In this document: positions 12,701-24,200 of the stretch, piece after piece
Layout of the letters: each line of letters begins with the position of its first letter
Numbering within the stretch: position 1 is the stretch's first letter
Assembly: GCF_024868665.1 (NCBI RefSeq)
Contig: NC_079900.1
Location: 24,005,690-24,069,689, forward strand
DNA: 64,000 nt
Source: Triplophysa rosa
Taxonomy: Eukaryota > Chordata > Actinopteri > Cypriniformes > Nemacheilidae
Reading direction: 5' to 3'
Program-made: the position numbers and the translations under genes
Notes under the pieces: model-generated
What the model saw: the letters and a program-made list of their open reading frames with translations, nothing else
The model's database searches: none
Told to the model about the DNA's origin: nothing

Positions 12701-15700
12701 AGATGTCTGTCCGTTTATCTTGAGATGGTTTTATTGAGCATGACAGTAGACCAAACAGCTCTGGTGTCAGCGATGTCCCGGGAGAGGGGGTAAGAGAGAC
12801 GAGCTCTGAAAAGAGTGGCACAGCTGAAATCAGAGCTCGGTCTGAATGACACACCAGATGTCCACTCGTGTCACTTCCTGCCCCAGTGGGCATTTTGTTC
12901 TTCTCTGGGAACAATATCTTGATGCTGTGGGAGTGTGTCGGGAAAACCTTTGGCATCAGTGATTTTGTTGTTAGGGTGAGCTGAAGCCACACGCACACAT
13001 CTGCTCATCTGTTCACAGTAACCACAACACAAAACACACTCACTCAATCACCAGTGAATAATGTGTCAGCGGGCATTTATACTGCTTGGATGCTAATGTA
13101 AGTGATGACATCTTTATTATGAGTCTGTAGATAATCGGTCGCATTAAGCAAGTGTAAAAAACAAAAACACGATTGCTTGTAATTGCCTTTTGTTTCCGAG
13201 TCAGGATTTATGCTAGTTTAAATTGTGAAACCAAATTAAACTAATAAACAAAACTGCACTCACTGCTGTTTATTAATATAGCAATATTTTGTCATGCATT
13301 CTGTTAGCCAGCATTTATGTTTTAACTATATAAAATTGTAGAAATCATTCTAAGTGTAAGACAACAGGGGAATGCACATCAAAACTATAAAAATACTAAG
13401 CAGTTTTTGTGGGTTTTGTAAGACTATGGTGCTTGATTACATCACATGCTAATTAACAAATTTGTGTTCAGACTAATGTTGACATTTCAGATTTGTTTCA
13501 CTTCTACTGTCCTATACTGTATTTTAATACAACTGATTGCCTAATACAGTTGTCCTCATGGACCTATTTTATGTTTCTGTGTCAGAAATGAAACAAGTAT
13601 AAAAATAGTGACTAAACATTAAATAATACTTACCTATTAAATAATACTACAAATTAGTCAGCGGTCACTGGTGTAGTCAGAATCAAAAGTGCTGCTTCAG
13701 CACAGTTTGATAACTGGGTGGTCGGCTGTGAAGCGTCAAATTAAAGATGCCCTGCTTTCTTATCCAATACATACAAGCACAACGCCTGTGATTTAACGAG
13801 AAAAGACCGATATCCTGAGAAGAGAAAAGTTGTTTTAGCGGCACCGGTATCTATTCTGGGTGCCCTGTCTAAGTTGTGGTCCAGTCCGTTCTACGGGAAT
13901 CCCGAACAGGCGTACCTCATCCATCATGGCGGACAAAATTAATCGTAGATGACGGTTTAAATACAGGTTAAAGATTTAATCCACGATTTGTTAATCTTTG
14001 TTTAAATTTAAGTGATGCAACACAACTCTAATTAAAATAAAACTAGGATCAACAAACCCCAGTTACTTTAATCCTTGTTGGTGCAACCCACCCATATTAA
14101 TGTGTTTTTGAGATGCATGCATTTTCATATTTTGGTTCAATCTTTCTTTACAGTGATTTGGCTTTGAGAAACTGCTATCTCACAACAGACATTACTGTCA
14201 AAGTGGGAGACTATGGGATCGGCCCTACAAGTTTTAAGGTACATTCTACAACATACTACTAGACAAAAGCATAATTTAGCTTAAGTATTGTCGTGTAGCA
14301 TTAATGTGGTAAATAAGTAAGGTTCAGCAGCTCAGGACATGGCAGTTGTTTCACATACAGAATATTTATAGCTTCTGGTCTGAGCAGCAGGTGAAATCAG
14401 ATTTTTTTAAAAACTGAATCACATTTCATAAAAGATAGATTTAACAAACTCTTGCATGCATTGTTTTCCATAGGAGGATTACATCACCACAGAAGATGAC
14501 CAATGCGTGGCTCTGCGCTGGCTTGCCCCTGAGCTGATTGGTGAGCTGCATGGAGGCCTGATTACATCAGAACAGACTAAACCCAGCAATGTTTGGTAGG
14601 TATCTGAAGAGCTTTTGAAATGGGTCAAATGATCAGTTAAACTCGAAGATTAGGAAGCGGAAGTGTGCGCATCAACATATCCGTAACATTTCAATTTGTG
14701 TTTCAGGGCATTGGGAGTGACATTATGGGAGCTGTTTGATAGTGCAAAGCAGCCGTATCCTCACCTGTCAGATAGAGAAGTGCTCCACCATGTGCTCAAA
14801 GATCAACAAATCAGACTTCTCAAGCCACAGCTGGATTTACCCTACTCGGAAAGATGGTTAGTCCTTCGTAGGAAACATCCATATTTTATATACAAGATCT
14901 GTTTTGTTTGTCAAACAGTTTAACTTAGTGCTCTGGTCTACAGGTATGAGGTCCTGCAGTTTTGCTGGCTGCCTGTAGATAAGAGAGCCACTGCTGAAGA
15001 GGTCCACCGTCTGCTCACTTACCTCCGTATGCAGGGCCAGAAAGACGTGGAGGATGACTTCGAGCAGCGCTGGAGCTCTCTAAAACCCAATCCCACCACT
15101 CGACAAGCCACCATCAGTCACTCCTCCTTCCCCATCCTGGAGCAGTTCGATGACGGCCGAGAACCAGACGAGGTGCTCACAGTCACCGAAACAAGTCGAG
15201 GACTGAGTTTCGAATACGTGTGGGAGGCGGCCAAGCACGACCATTACGAGAGTCACAGTCGGTCCTCCATGGACACCACTCTGAATTATCACAGCATGTT
15301 CTTTCCAGTGCCACAGCAGGATATTCATGCTCAGTTCCCTGACACTGAAGCTAAAGTCCCAGGGACGTTGCCAGTGTTTGATCCACATAAAGCATCCTCT
15401 GGAGATGAGTACTTTATTAAGTTAGAGGAACTGGACGAGAGCGACGTTGGGATGGATGAAAGTCAAGGTGCTGAGGGTACAAACCCATCGGAGCAGCAAC
15501 AGTACATGGTCTTACGGGATGTCAGGCTGGATGAGTCCAGCACAGATGCAGATTTCTTTCATCAAAGCATTGACTCAAAAGACTCATACCTTCAGGATAG
15601 CCACATCTGGTCCTCAAGCGAACATGAAAGCCCTTACCATACAAACATTTTTGGCGAGGGTGATTCGAAATTGGAAGATTCTCATTCATTCAGGGGAGGT

Positions 15701-18525
15701 TTTATGGAGATGAAGACAGATCCTGAAGGAGAAACAAACGGTACAGAGGCGAGCAATACATTTCACAATTCTTTTTTAGGGTTTGGACCAGAAGCCATTC
15801 ATTTGGAGGTGTCTGATCAAGAGAGTGCAGATGTGATGAAGCTTCTGAACACTGACAAACTAACCGAAAACTTTTTGTTCCTCAAAGATAACGGCTTGCT
15901 AAAGGACCAATCTGCTTCGTCTCTCCCCGGGCCCATCATAGAGACCCATGTCTCAGATAGCGTAAACCTTACAGGTGCGTCTTTGAAATCCGCTGAGAAT
16001 TGTATGCAGCTTAAAGATGAATTCTTGGACTTAGTCAGCCCAATTCTAGAAGATTTTCTGTCGCCTTTGAAAGGAAATGAATCAACAGTGCCTTTAGACA
16101 GATTCATAACAGGAGAAACCTGTAGCAACCTGCTGCCACATACAAATGGCTCTTTGCTTTCTCCAAAAGCTTCTTCTTCCGAATCTACCTCTGAGAGTGT
16201 CGAGGTCATTGTTGACAGTCCATCCGACAGTAATCAATCCCTTGAAAGTGCCACTACAGTTACTTTGTGCATAGATGCCAAACCTCCCAGCTTTGAAGAA
16301 TGTTTTGAAACCTCAAACGAAAATGGACAGGATTTAGGAATTGTTGAGTCGAGTCAGCTTAGCTTTACTGCTACTGAAAGTGGCCTCACTGATGGTCTAA
16401 GTAATGAATTGATGAGTGATATCATAATGGAACTGGACAAGACGATGAGCAAGGATATTCCACCACCAGAATCCATCCATCAAGATGAAACTTTACTGGC
16501 CAACCGTGTAACTCAGGACATGTCCTCAGTGTTGATGTCCGAATCGTCTCTCGACCAATTAAGTCAGGACAGCCTACTGGAGGATAGCACCTTATCCACT
16601 CTTCCAACCATTGAGAACTCGGCCGAAACACCCGATTCGTTGGATTCTTTGGACATTCATAGGGACGTGGTGCAATCCTTGGCAACTCCTGTTAATAAGC
16701 TTCAACCACCGTACAAAGCTGCTGACAGTGGGTATGAAACTGAAAACTTGGAATCACCCGAGTGGAACTCTCAGATTGGCGTGAGGGATTCGTCTGAAGA
16801 GAGTTCAGTAGGTGTTGCTGTGGAACCTACAGCACTGGTACCTCCAGAAATTGTCGTGTTTGAGGTGGATAGTGTACCTGATGTTCAGGTTAATGGTGAT
16901 GACCAGCGACAGCCTGGTGACGTGCCCTTGAGTGGAAACTACAGGGACTCTGCTTACTTCTCAGACAATGAAGAGCTCGATAGGAAGAGTGATGACGTCA
17001 ATGGAAGTGCTCCGGCAGATGAAGCTCTTGTTATCGAGGAGCATTCTGCGTCCGAGACTTCATCTGAAGACCCTACTCCAGAATCAGCAAATGGTGATGC
17101 ACAGAGGACTCCTCTTCCCGAGTTGGTTCTCGGCACCGAGGAGGACTGGAGCCAGGATAAACTGTTGTCTGGCTCTGAGTTTCCTGATCTTCTATCAGAC
17201 CAAACTCATTCCCATGAAGACCCAGAACATGCAGCGACCTTCTCTACCTCAACGCAGCCCTCCGCAGATCTCCGGGTCCATGCGAAGCTAACAAGAACCT
17301 ATGCTGGAGAGGGAACGAAGAAGAAGGAGTCGGATATGGAGGGGAGGTATCTAGGCAAGCTCGATGGATCCTCGCTGGAATACGGGCCAGAGGATGGGAT
17401 GGACGCCGATGAAGAAGACGAGAACAGTGATGAATCTGATGATGACGTGCGTGCTTACCGGTTGCACAGTTCCAGCTCTGAGTGTAGCGAGGACGATGTC
17501 GCGCACCCGGTCCCTGTTATCATTTCGGACGACAGTAGTTCCCTCAACCTCAAAAGCTTGCTGAAGCCCAGATCCTCCCAGAATGCTAAAGCAACAACAG
17601 AAGAGGGCAGTGACAGACGTGGAGTGTCTTTCTTTGATGATGTAACGGTCTACCTTTTCGACCAGGTCTGATATTTTCCTTGTGTCTATATTAAACATTT
17701 CATCTTTTTTTAAACACCTTGATGTGTATTGGGAGAATCTGTTTTTTTAAGAATCCCTGCATTTATTCAAACAGGAAACCCCAACAAAGGAACTTGGCGA
17801 ACATGCCCTTGACCCCAGTAGCCAAGTGTCTGATTTCAGCAGTCCAGTGGCTTCTTCCAGCTACCTTAATAGATTTACAAACTCCGAGAGCTCCACAGAC
17901 GAAGAAGGTGAGACGTTCTGAAATTGTACTATGCAATCAGTCAAATTCTTTCATTTTGTTCGTTTTAGTCCAATGGATTGTACCAAATTTGAAATACTGT
18001 TTAGTCCGAACCCATGATTATTGTGTTAATGGAATTTAGCTTAAGGTACCATTAAACCTCGACCACCTGTCCTCTCTGTAACACGTTTTGTCTTCATAAC
18101 CGTCCCCCCTCAACTGCATTTAAACTAAACTGGCTTTAAACCTGTGTGTGACAGGTGGTGCATTTGAGTGGGATGATGACTTCCCATCTCCAGAGCCCAA
18201 TTTCCTCTCAAAGTCAACCAGTGATCATTCTGTTCAGACAAGCGCGTCCTCTGCAGCTTCAAAGTATTTCTCTCCACCCCCAGTGAACCGCACCCTGGAA
18301 CAGAGCTGGAACAGCCCCTCCAACTACTCCCGCTTCTCCATCTCCCCGGCCAGCATGGCTAGCTTCTCCCTTACCCACCTCACAGACTCGGACATTGAAC
18401 AAGGAGGTGAGTCAAACATAGCAAGACATAAGCAAACGCTTTACATGAAATAAAACCAGACCACAAGAACTTCATTTCTGCTCTTATCTTTTCTAGGAAG
18501 CGGTGAAGATGGAGAAAAAGATTAG
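1435..18525 (+). CDS. lmtk2: lemur tyrosine kinase 2 (Lmtk2), 13 coding exons, 5' exon outside window
   Basis: Membrane-anchored kinase of endosomes; family knowledge links LMTK2 to PP1, inhibitor-2, CDK5/p35 and myosin VI in vesicle traffic. Coding exons: 1435-1565, 1653-1803, 5297-5373, 5877-5995, 6307-6394, 11466-11596, 14154-14238, 14474-14595, 14707-14856, 14944-17665, 17775-17907, 18155-18406, 18497-18525. All junctions are GT-AG and keep phase; together they give 1395 codons plus stop after a 2-base partial codon, near the ~1500 aa human protein. Visible in order: transmembrane helix, P-loop GSGWFG, lysine in VIVKELK, catalytic loop HSDLALRN, DYG in place of DFG, a long acidic Ser/Thr-rich tail, a PP1-docking type motif RGVSF, and the family C-terminus ending EDGEKD. 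The first exon, with the start codon, is not in the window. Identity is very secure. Confidence 0.97.
1653..1803 (+). CDS. lmtk2: lmtk2 exon: juxtamembrane acidic/proline region
   Basis: Begins [20 protein letters not shown], a conserved LMTK2 stretch, then a proline-rich linker. Acceptor ttgtatag, donor gcag|gtcag; leaves in phase 1. Confidence 0.95.
1970..3567. mobile_element. putative hAT-like element
   Basis: The left end cagcttttcccatacaatgc and the right end, reverse-complemented, cagtgtttcccatagaattt are inverted copies. The left end is followed by gggcggcccgccc. Flanks (tagtaaag, taaagata) do not give a clean 8-bp duplication, so the borders are tentative. Confidence 0.45.
4364..4520 (-). 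mobile_element. L2-like LINE/SINE 3' tail fragment
   Basis: Begins with tandem ATTCA units and the motif tatatagcgcttttcacaat, the reverse complement of the tail seen again at 22412-22671. This tail is abundant in fish genomes. Confidence 0.6.
5297..5373 (+). CDS. lmtk2: lmtk2 exon: kinase P-loop
   Basis: Reads ...[18 protein letters not shown]. The glycine loop GSGWFG starts the kinase domain. Acceptor ttgcag, donor aag|gtaagt. Confidence 0.96.
5374..6306. other. lmtk2 intronic sequence around exon 5877-5995
   Basis: Two introns (5374-5876 and 5996-6306) without repeats or signals that I can name. Confidence 0.5.
5877..5995 (+). CDS. lmtk2: lmtk2 exon: kinase N-lobe with ATP lysine
   Basis: Reads [20 protein letters not shown] and onward; the lysine in VIVK is the VAIK-type ATP-binding lysine. 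Acceptor ctgacag, donor cag|gtaaat; leaves in phase 2. Confidence 0.96.
6307..6394 (+). CDS. lmtk2: lmtk2 exon: kinase N-lobe, hinge
   Basis: Encodes [16 protein letters not shown] followed by a hinge reading LLVFENCEL. Acceptor cacag, donor ttg|gtgaga. Confidence 0.96.
7133..7260. repeat. GGGTT/AACCC palindromic fish repeat
   Basis: Dense alternation of ctgggtta, gttgggtc, aacccacg and caacccaa, able to fold on itself. A common interspersed repeat in fish. Confidence 0.55.
8110..8414. mobile_element. foldback MITE
   Basis: Inverted ends: acccgttctcactcccaact at left and agtcgggagtgagaatgtgt at right. Inner arms also mirror (gtacccctttggtgtcgttt and aacgacgccaaaggggtacc). Borders approximate. 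Confidence 0.6.
9321..9343. repeat. (GT)n microsatellite, short
   Basis: About eleven GT units, at one edge of a unique-looking GGGGAC/GTCCCC-rich spacer. Confidence 0.9.
9661..9747. repeat. (GT)n microsatellite, long
   Basis: About 43 uninterrupted GT units. The open frames across it are repeat artefacts. Confidence 0.98.
10604..10695 (+). mobile_element. tRNA-derived SINE head
   Basis: Contains a tRNA-like A box (tagttcagtgattagagc), an anticodon-arm-like hairpin (ggcgttagcaacgcc) and a B box (ggttcggtccc). No closed acceptor stem is seen, so this is a SINE and not a tRNA gene. The 3' border is unclear. Confidence 0.6.
11466..11596 (+). CDS. lmtk2: lmtk2 exon: kinase helices before catalytic loop
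   Basis: Begins [12 protein letters not shown] and ends MHKHNFLH; the next exon supplies SDLALRN. Acceptor gtgcag, donor cacag|gttag. Confidence 0.96.
11597..14153. other. lmtk2 intron, no clear content
   Basis: Mostly AT-rich unique sequence between the exons ending CAC|AG and starting T|GAT. I see no repeat I can name with confidence. Confidence 0.5.
14154..14238 (+). CDS. lmtk2: lmtk2 exon: catalytic loop and DYG
   Basis: Encodes HSDLALRNC (HRD replaced by HSD) and VGDYGIG (DFG replaced by DYG). Both are known LMTK-family departures and not defects. Acceptor tttacag, donor aag|gtacat. Confidence 0.96.
14474..14595 (+). CDS. lmtk2: lmtk2 exon: activation segment and APE
   Basis: Starts [10 protein letters not shown] and includes [10 protein letters not shown], the APE-type end of the activation segment. 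Leaves in phase 2 (tg|gtaggt). Confidence 0.95.
14707..14856 (+). CDS. lmtk2: lmtk2 exon: kinase C-lobe
   Basis: Encodes [20 protein letters not shown] and the following helices. Acceptor tttcag, donor gatg|gttag, phase 2. Confidence 0.95.
14944..17665 (+). CDS. lmtk2: lmtk2 giant exon: end of kinase domain and acidic tail
   Basis: This 2722-base exon closes the kinase domain ([21 protein letters not shown]), then carries about 850 residues of acidic, Ser/Thr-rich, mostly unstructured tail. Conserved islands include [38 protein letters not shown] and [15 protein letters not shown]. It ends [17 protein letters not shown], which holds an RVxF-type PP1-docking sequence (RGVSF). The ATG-initiated frame from 15029 is an interior methionine, not a separate gene. 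Donor accag|gtctg. Confidence 0.96.
17775..17907 (+). CDS. lmtk2: lmtk2 exon: tail, ETPTKELG
   Basis: Begins [12 protein letters not shown] and ends NSESSTDEE, both conserved in LMTK2. Acceptor aacag, donor gaag|gtgaga. Confidence 0.95.
18155..18406 (+). CDS. lmtk2: lmtk2 exon: C-terminal tail
   Basis: Encodes [17 protein letters not shown], then KYFSPPP and [16 protein letters not shown], ending TDSDIEQG. Acceptor tgacag, donor ggag|gtgagt. Confidence 0.95.
18497..18525 (+). CDS. lmtk2: lmtk2 last coding exon
   Basis: A 29-base coding end: GSGEDGEKD then TAG. Matches the family C-terminus. Acceptor tttctag. Confidence 0.93.
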
Positions 18526-20335
18526 ATGGACATTTTTATGTTGAAGAAATAGACATGTGGTTTGAAGGCTTTTGAGGAGTATTTATTTGAGAAAAGGAAG
18601 GGGACTGCACAGACCGAGCTGTCGGTGTCCATGACCGCTTCCTTTATTCAGCAGATGAGTTCCAGCCAAGTCAACTTTCATTTGCAATGTTTTTCATTTG
18701 TGCTGTTTGGAGGAACTTTGCTTCACACGCTTCCCAAGTGTCCTGCCTCACTTTTGTTGTTTGTAATTGTACGCAGATCTCCTCGCTGTTCATTTTAGTC
18801 TTGAGCAATGGAGCTGAAGTTCACGGTTCAACCGGAGGACCCTCTCTTAAAAGCTACAGAGCCCACGGGCTCATTCGTGCAATTTAAATCAAAAGACACT
18901 TGCATTTTACTTTAACACACTGGATTTTAATTTTTTAAGGTAAAATCTAGTGTGATGCTTATTTATATGATCACGTGATGGTTTAGATAGTCATGTCAGT
19001 ATGCCTCTCCATGGATATGTTTGTACAGTGTTTGCGTCACATTTACCCAAACAAAAACATGCATAGTTTTAATGTTTTATATAAGATGTAGAAGTCAGCA
19101 TGTGGGCAGCTGAGGATTTGGGAGATGAAACGCTAAGAAGTCTTAAAGCGAGCGGGTTTTTTCCTCATGGCAGTTTATTTCTAAGGATTATTTTTATCTG
19201 ACGAACAGCACATCAGAGCGTTCATGTGATGCATTGTCTGCTTGTATGGTGAATGGATCATTATCATCAGTGCCTGCAAGAGCCCTTGATCAAGATCACA
19301 TTAGGACGCCCAATGCTCCCATTAGCAAAGATTCAGACCCATCCTCTGAATCCTCTCTGAACTTCAGGTGTGTGTCTGAAAGATTCAGTACAACGGTAAA
19401 TCTTACGAATTTCAGCGTAGTAATGCATGAAAAAAATTAATTAGGATTTTTGCTATGTGATATAATTTTCATGACTTTATCATTACTGTAATATAAAAAC
19501 AAATAATGATAATAAATTCTCAAGTATTTGTACATTATGGTACTGAAATACAGAAATCATGTCTATGTGAAATATATTTTTATTTTGTGGTATATTTAAA
19601 TACGACCCAAATATTTCATAACAAGCAGAAATTTATAGGATCCAAAGGTGACGGCTGCTTGTGGCGTTACTTCGAAAAACCACTAAAAGAAAAACAAAAC
19701 TCTTTAAATTCCTGATTTCAAAATGAGATAGGAAGTCTTTTTTCAGTCAACCTCAAAGGTAATTTTCCTAGGTGATGTGAATCATATTTGCCAATCTGCT
19801 CAGATGCTTTTTTGGTTTGATAATAGCAAAGATGAAAAGATCAAAACCAATGTACATAGACGCATCAAATCACGAGAAAACGACAGATTGAGCAAGAATA
19901 ACTTTTGATACCACTGATGTTTTCTTGATTCGATAATGAAGAACACTGATTTTGGTGCAACAGCAGATTGTATTGTGTCTTTCTGGAATGATGGGATACA
20001 TCGGCGTCCTGTTGTAATTCAGTACATTAATGCTGTATGTTTTAGAGGAGTTGACTCTCTGTATTACCAGCACGCAATTTCACTTCAGTTTGAGATTTTA
20101 TGGAAGTAAATTTGTTGGTTTTATTTGACAGTATATTTTGCTTAATCTTGCACATCTTTAAAGTGTAACTTAATGTTGAATTGTACTGATGTATATAAAT
20201 GTTTAATTTTTGTCTGTAAATTGGGAACGACGTAAGACGTACAGGTACGAGGGTTCATTTAGTAATTTAAAGCTAAAATGAGACATATCATGGGTGTGAG
20301 ATGATTGAAATAAATGGGGAAATGCAGGTCATCAT
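18526..20335 (+). other. lmtk2: lmtk2 3' untranslated region (end inferred)
   Basis: No convincing coding exon follows the TAG. An AATAAA lies at 20309-20314. The 3' end near 20335 is inferred from that signal only. Confidence 0.45.
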
Positions 20336-20534
20336 GTTGTTATAATTTGTACATTTTAAAAATGGTGATATTTTTACTTCATATTGATGATGATCATGCT
20401 TGGTGTCATTGAAGGAATGGTTTATAATGAATTACCCTGTTTATTATGGAATTAAATGAAAATCAACTTCTATGGCTCCTTGTATGAATTCATTTCTATG
20501 TTTTTATGGATGCTTTGTTTAATTCAGCAACTAG

Positions 20535-21171
20535 CAGGTGGTCATCAACAGATCTTTATTGAAAAACAAAAACAAAATGGCAAGATCCTGTTTGTTAACT
20601 TAGATTCAATTTGACCAACATTTATGTTTTGTGCAGGATTCACGAGTCCCTGCCTCGTAATATTTTCATCCATAATCTTGTAAGTCGCTCTGCATCTCTG
20701 ACACAATTTTTATGTTTTGCTGATATCACCGGCAGTTATCGGGTTATTGAAACAGTCCAGGCCAAGTAGCTTTTTAGGCTACTGTTGTAGGTAATGCAGC
20801 GTTTCTAAAATCTCAACACATTTACTTAGTGCTTAATGTCATAACTGCAAATAATGACATCACAGTATGAACGTTAAATGGGATGCAAATGTTGTTTCAT
20901 GCAACCAAAATCACAAACACAGATGACAGTAACAGAAATATGACACACCACTAGAAAAATGTGACGTGCTCATAACATTAAAAATGACAAAACAACAGTT
21001 TACTTTGACCAGGCTACTTAAATCATAAATGTACACCATTCAGATTCACAACTCAAAAAAACAAGGTTTGTTGTGCAGGCAAGTGGACTGAGAAAAGAAA
21101 CAAGTCACATGTGGTTAAAGGACACGGGGACGTACGGTCTATGTGAAGATGATGCTGTGTGTGCACGATGT
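20535..21171 (-). other. tecpr1: tecpr1 3' untranslated region (end inferred)
   Basis: An AATAAA on the minus strand lies at 20560-20555. This places the 3' end about 200 bases from the presumed lmtk2 end, so the two genes converge. Confidence 0.45.
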
Positions 21172-21291
21172 CTAGCGGCTCATGGCATTCCCGTTCACCT
21201 GGCTCTGTGTCCGGCAGGGAAGTGGACTGCGGGGAAGCATGCGCTGGGCTTCTGTGGGGTTTCCCCTCACGGACAGGTGCTCCCATCCACC
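21172..21291 (-). CDS. tecpr1: tecpr1 last coding exon
   Basis: Encodes GGWEHLSVRGNPTEAQRM and a short tail ending NAMSR, then TAG (21174-21172). The tail is not conserved with mammals beyond VRGN. Confidence 0.92.
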   Translation of the reverse strand, partial: GGWEHLSVRGNPTEAQRMLPRSPLPCRTQSQVNGNAMSR

Positions 21292-24200
21292 CTGTTCAAT
21301 AACATTTGACATAGTAGTGACTCAGTCACAAATTGTTGCCAAAAAATGTTTAGTCCAAGGTTTGCCATGTTTCACTGGTTCAACCCTGCTGTTAGATATC
21401 AACACTACACCGTTATTGGTTCTAAGAACCGTGATTTCTTATACATGGTCATTCTGCAGTATCTGTGTATTTATTTTTATTATATTGCAAATCACAGATA
21501 TGCATGCAGATAGTAGATTCACCAGTTTTTAGAGGGCAGTGTGAATTAATGTTTGTCTTCACAAATAGTTTCTATATGAATCGACTACAGGGAAATGAAA
21601 GGACTTACTCCTATGCCAAAGTCCCAGCTCAGGCCTTTTGGGTGCATGGGTTTCACTCCCAGCCTGTGGCACACAGTTCCTGAACTCTCTGATGGAAAAC
21701 CTGGCATTTTATCAGCGATTACCCACACCTGGACAAATAAAACACAAAGTCCACTTTACATTCAGCAACTAATTTACTGAAACGTTATGGTGGCACAGTA
21801 TAGAGCTCCGGCAGTCACGTGACCTATTCTGTTTACACCGCCATACTGGCAGGCAAGGACAGACGGGAGCGAATATGAAATGAATGGCGCCAGCATGTGT
21901 TTCAAGGCAACAGAGTTCACTGCGTACTTTAATTCAAAAGACATAGACCTGCGCACAGGGGCGTCATTTCCACTGGGGACAAGGGGGACATGTCCCCCCT
22001 CCACTTTTCAAAATCCCGTTCGTGTCCCCCCCACTTTCAAATTGGTTTGTTATGATTTTTAACCGCACGCCGTTATCGCCACGGAGAAGTAGATAATGAC
22101 ATCAACGTATGAACGCGCTCAGGCAATTCCATCCCCAACCAAGAGCAAAGATGGACTACTTTTCACATTAATGCTAAATTTACAATGATGCTAAACTTAC
22201 ATCACATGACTGCAGTCTGAAGTTATAGCTGTTACATTATGCCATTATTATTTTCCCTGCTTATAACATTCCTCTGTTGCCTGATATTGATAAAAAATAA
22301 GACCAAATTAGACCCAAACAGTTTCAACAAATGAAACTTCCTAAATCACAACCAATAAACTCTCCCTATTCTTCATAAACATTTACTCAGTAACTTTTAA
22401 TCAAAGTCACTGAGTGCAGCTGTGACACGTCAGAGGAGATTTGGCCCTCCCGGCTGAGACTGGTTTCTCACAAGGGTTTTTTTTCTCCATTTATTTATCA
22501 TCGGAGTTTGGGTTCCTCGCCACAAGGCCGTGTTGGCTGGCTTGATCTTGCTTGTTCTATAAACACCATGCACTCTGCTGTGTTTTACATTTCTGTGTTT
22601 TTCCTGTAAAGCTTCTTTGAAACAATCCACATTGTGAAAAGCGCTATATGAAAAAAATTGAATTGAATTGAAGTAGGACCGAGCAGTCTGTCTGTGTCGA
22701 TTTTAACAGTAGCTAGTGTTTGTTACAATTAAGGTTTAATAGAAATTTGGTTTTGTGTAGTCGTTGTTTCGGTAGAATGTTAAGCTGTTTTCTTATAATG
22801 GAAGATTAGACTCGTTCATTTAACAGCAGTTAGTGTTTACGACAAGGCTTGACAGAAACGTGGGCTTCTCTGGTCGTTGTTTAGGTAACGTTACGTTAAA
22901 CCTCGTTAAGCGTTTTAGAAAGTCATTCGTCTTGTCTCCTCCTGACTGCAGATTCAGGTTTACAAGCCATTTTTTCCTCCGTTTCTCAGTCAATATTCGC
23001 ATTTTCCCCCTTCATAAACATCAACGTTTTGCTACACAATAAAAACACTGTGTGGTTTCATGGTTTAATCAATTTAAACAATCAAAAACGATGCAAAACA
23101 AAGGTATTTTGAGTTTGTGATAGTGAATTCCCTATGGAGAAAATCACTTGCTGCCCTCCATCCATACTTCCCTCACTTCATGCAGTAAATCCATTATTTC
23201 ATGGATTTTGTATCACCGTAGTGCCTAAACGTATGTAAATGCAGGAAATGGGATTCAAATCAAAAACATTTTCCCCCTTTTTGTGTCCCCCCCACTTCTC
23301 AAACCAAAGTTACACCATTGCCTGTGCATAGCAAAACTTAATAGATTAAACATAACAGATGCATGTAATGCCCCCGGGCCGGGGTGCTTTTAACGTGTAT
23401 CAATAAAGAAATGGATACATTTCCTGACCTGCAGGATCCTAATATCTACAACTACCTCATCAACTTTTCATCATCCTACTCCGATTTGTAAAGGCAAAAC
23501 AGCTAAATTATTGTTTGACCACTGTCAATATCAATGCTACGGCCGCTCTAGCTCTCCTGAATGAGATCAGATTGCGTGACGACAACCTCCGGAGCTCTAT
23601 TAAGCAGTTTGTTTTACATGCACTTTACAGTCTAAAGGGTTTGTTTACAATACAAACCACTGAATTACTGAAGAAAAACACATTTGAGGTGGTAATGAGG
23701 CCATAATGAGAAGCATTTGAATATCTTGTCGGGAAACAGCCCATGCCACCCCAGAAAGCAAAGATTTAATTAATTAGTTACATTTTTATCTAGCGCTTCT
23801 CTGGGTACTCAAAGCACTTTACATGGAAGGGGGAATCTCCTCAAGCACCACCAATGTGCAGCATCCACCTGGATGATGCGACGACAGCCATAAGGCACGT
23901 TCACACCGCCGCTGTCGAGAGCGTCAAAAATCACTCTGGCCGTCCTACCATCAACGCTGTAGAAATATTCTTGGACGCTCTGGCGCTCTGACGTAGACCA
24001 AAGTTTACAGGGCTGCGTTCTCTAATTCCTCACAAGCGGTGCATTTCTACGTTCCGATTGGTTGCCGCCGAACCGCATCATAGCTCATTAACCATAAAGT
24101 TGACCTGATTTCAACTCTACTCGACGCCCTCAACGGTGGTGGCGGTGTGAACCTACAGTAATGCGCCAGAACGCCCACCCCACACCAGCTCATTGGTGGA

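Noticed and set aside
15029..17671. Stand-alone 880-codon gene
   Set aside because: It is the large lmtk2 exon read from an internal ATG; the true exon begins at 14944 and ends at the donor at 17665.
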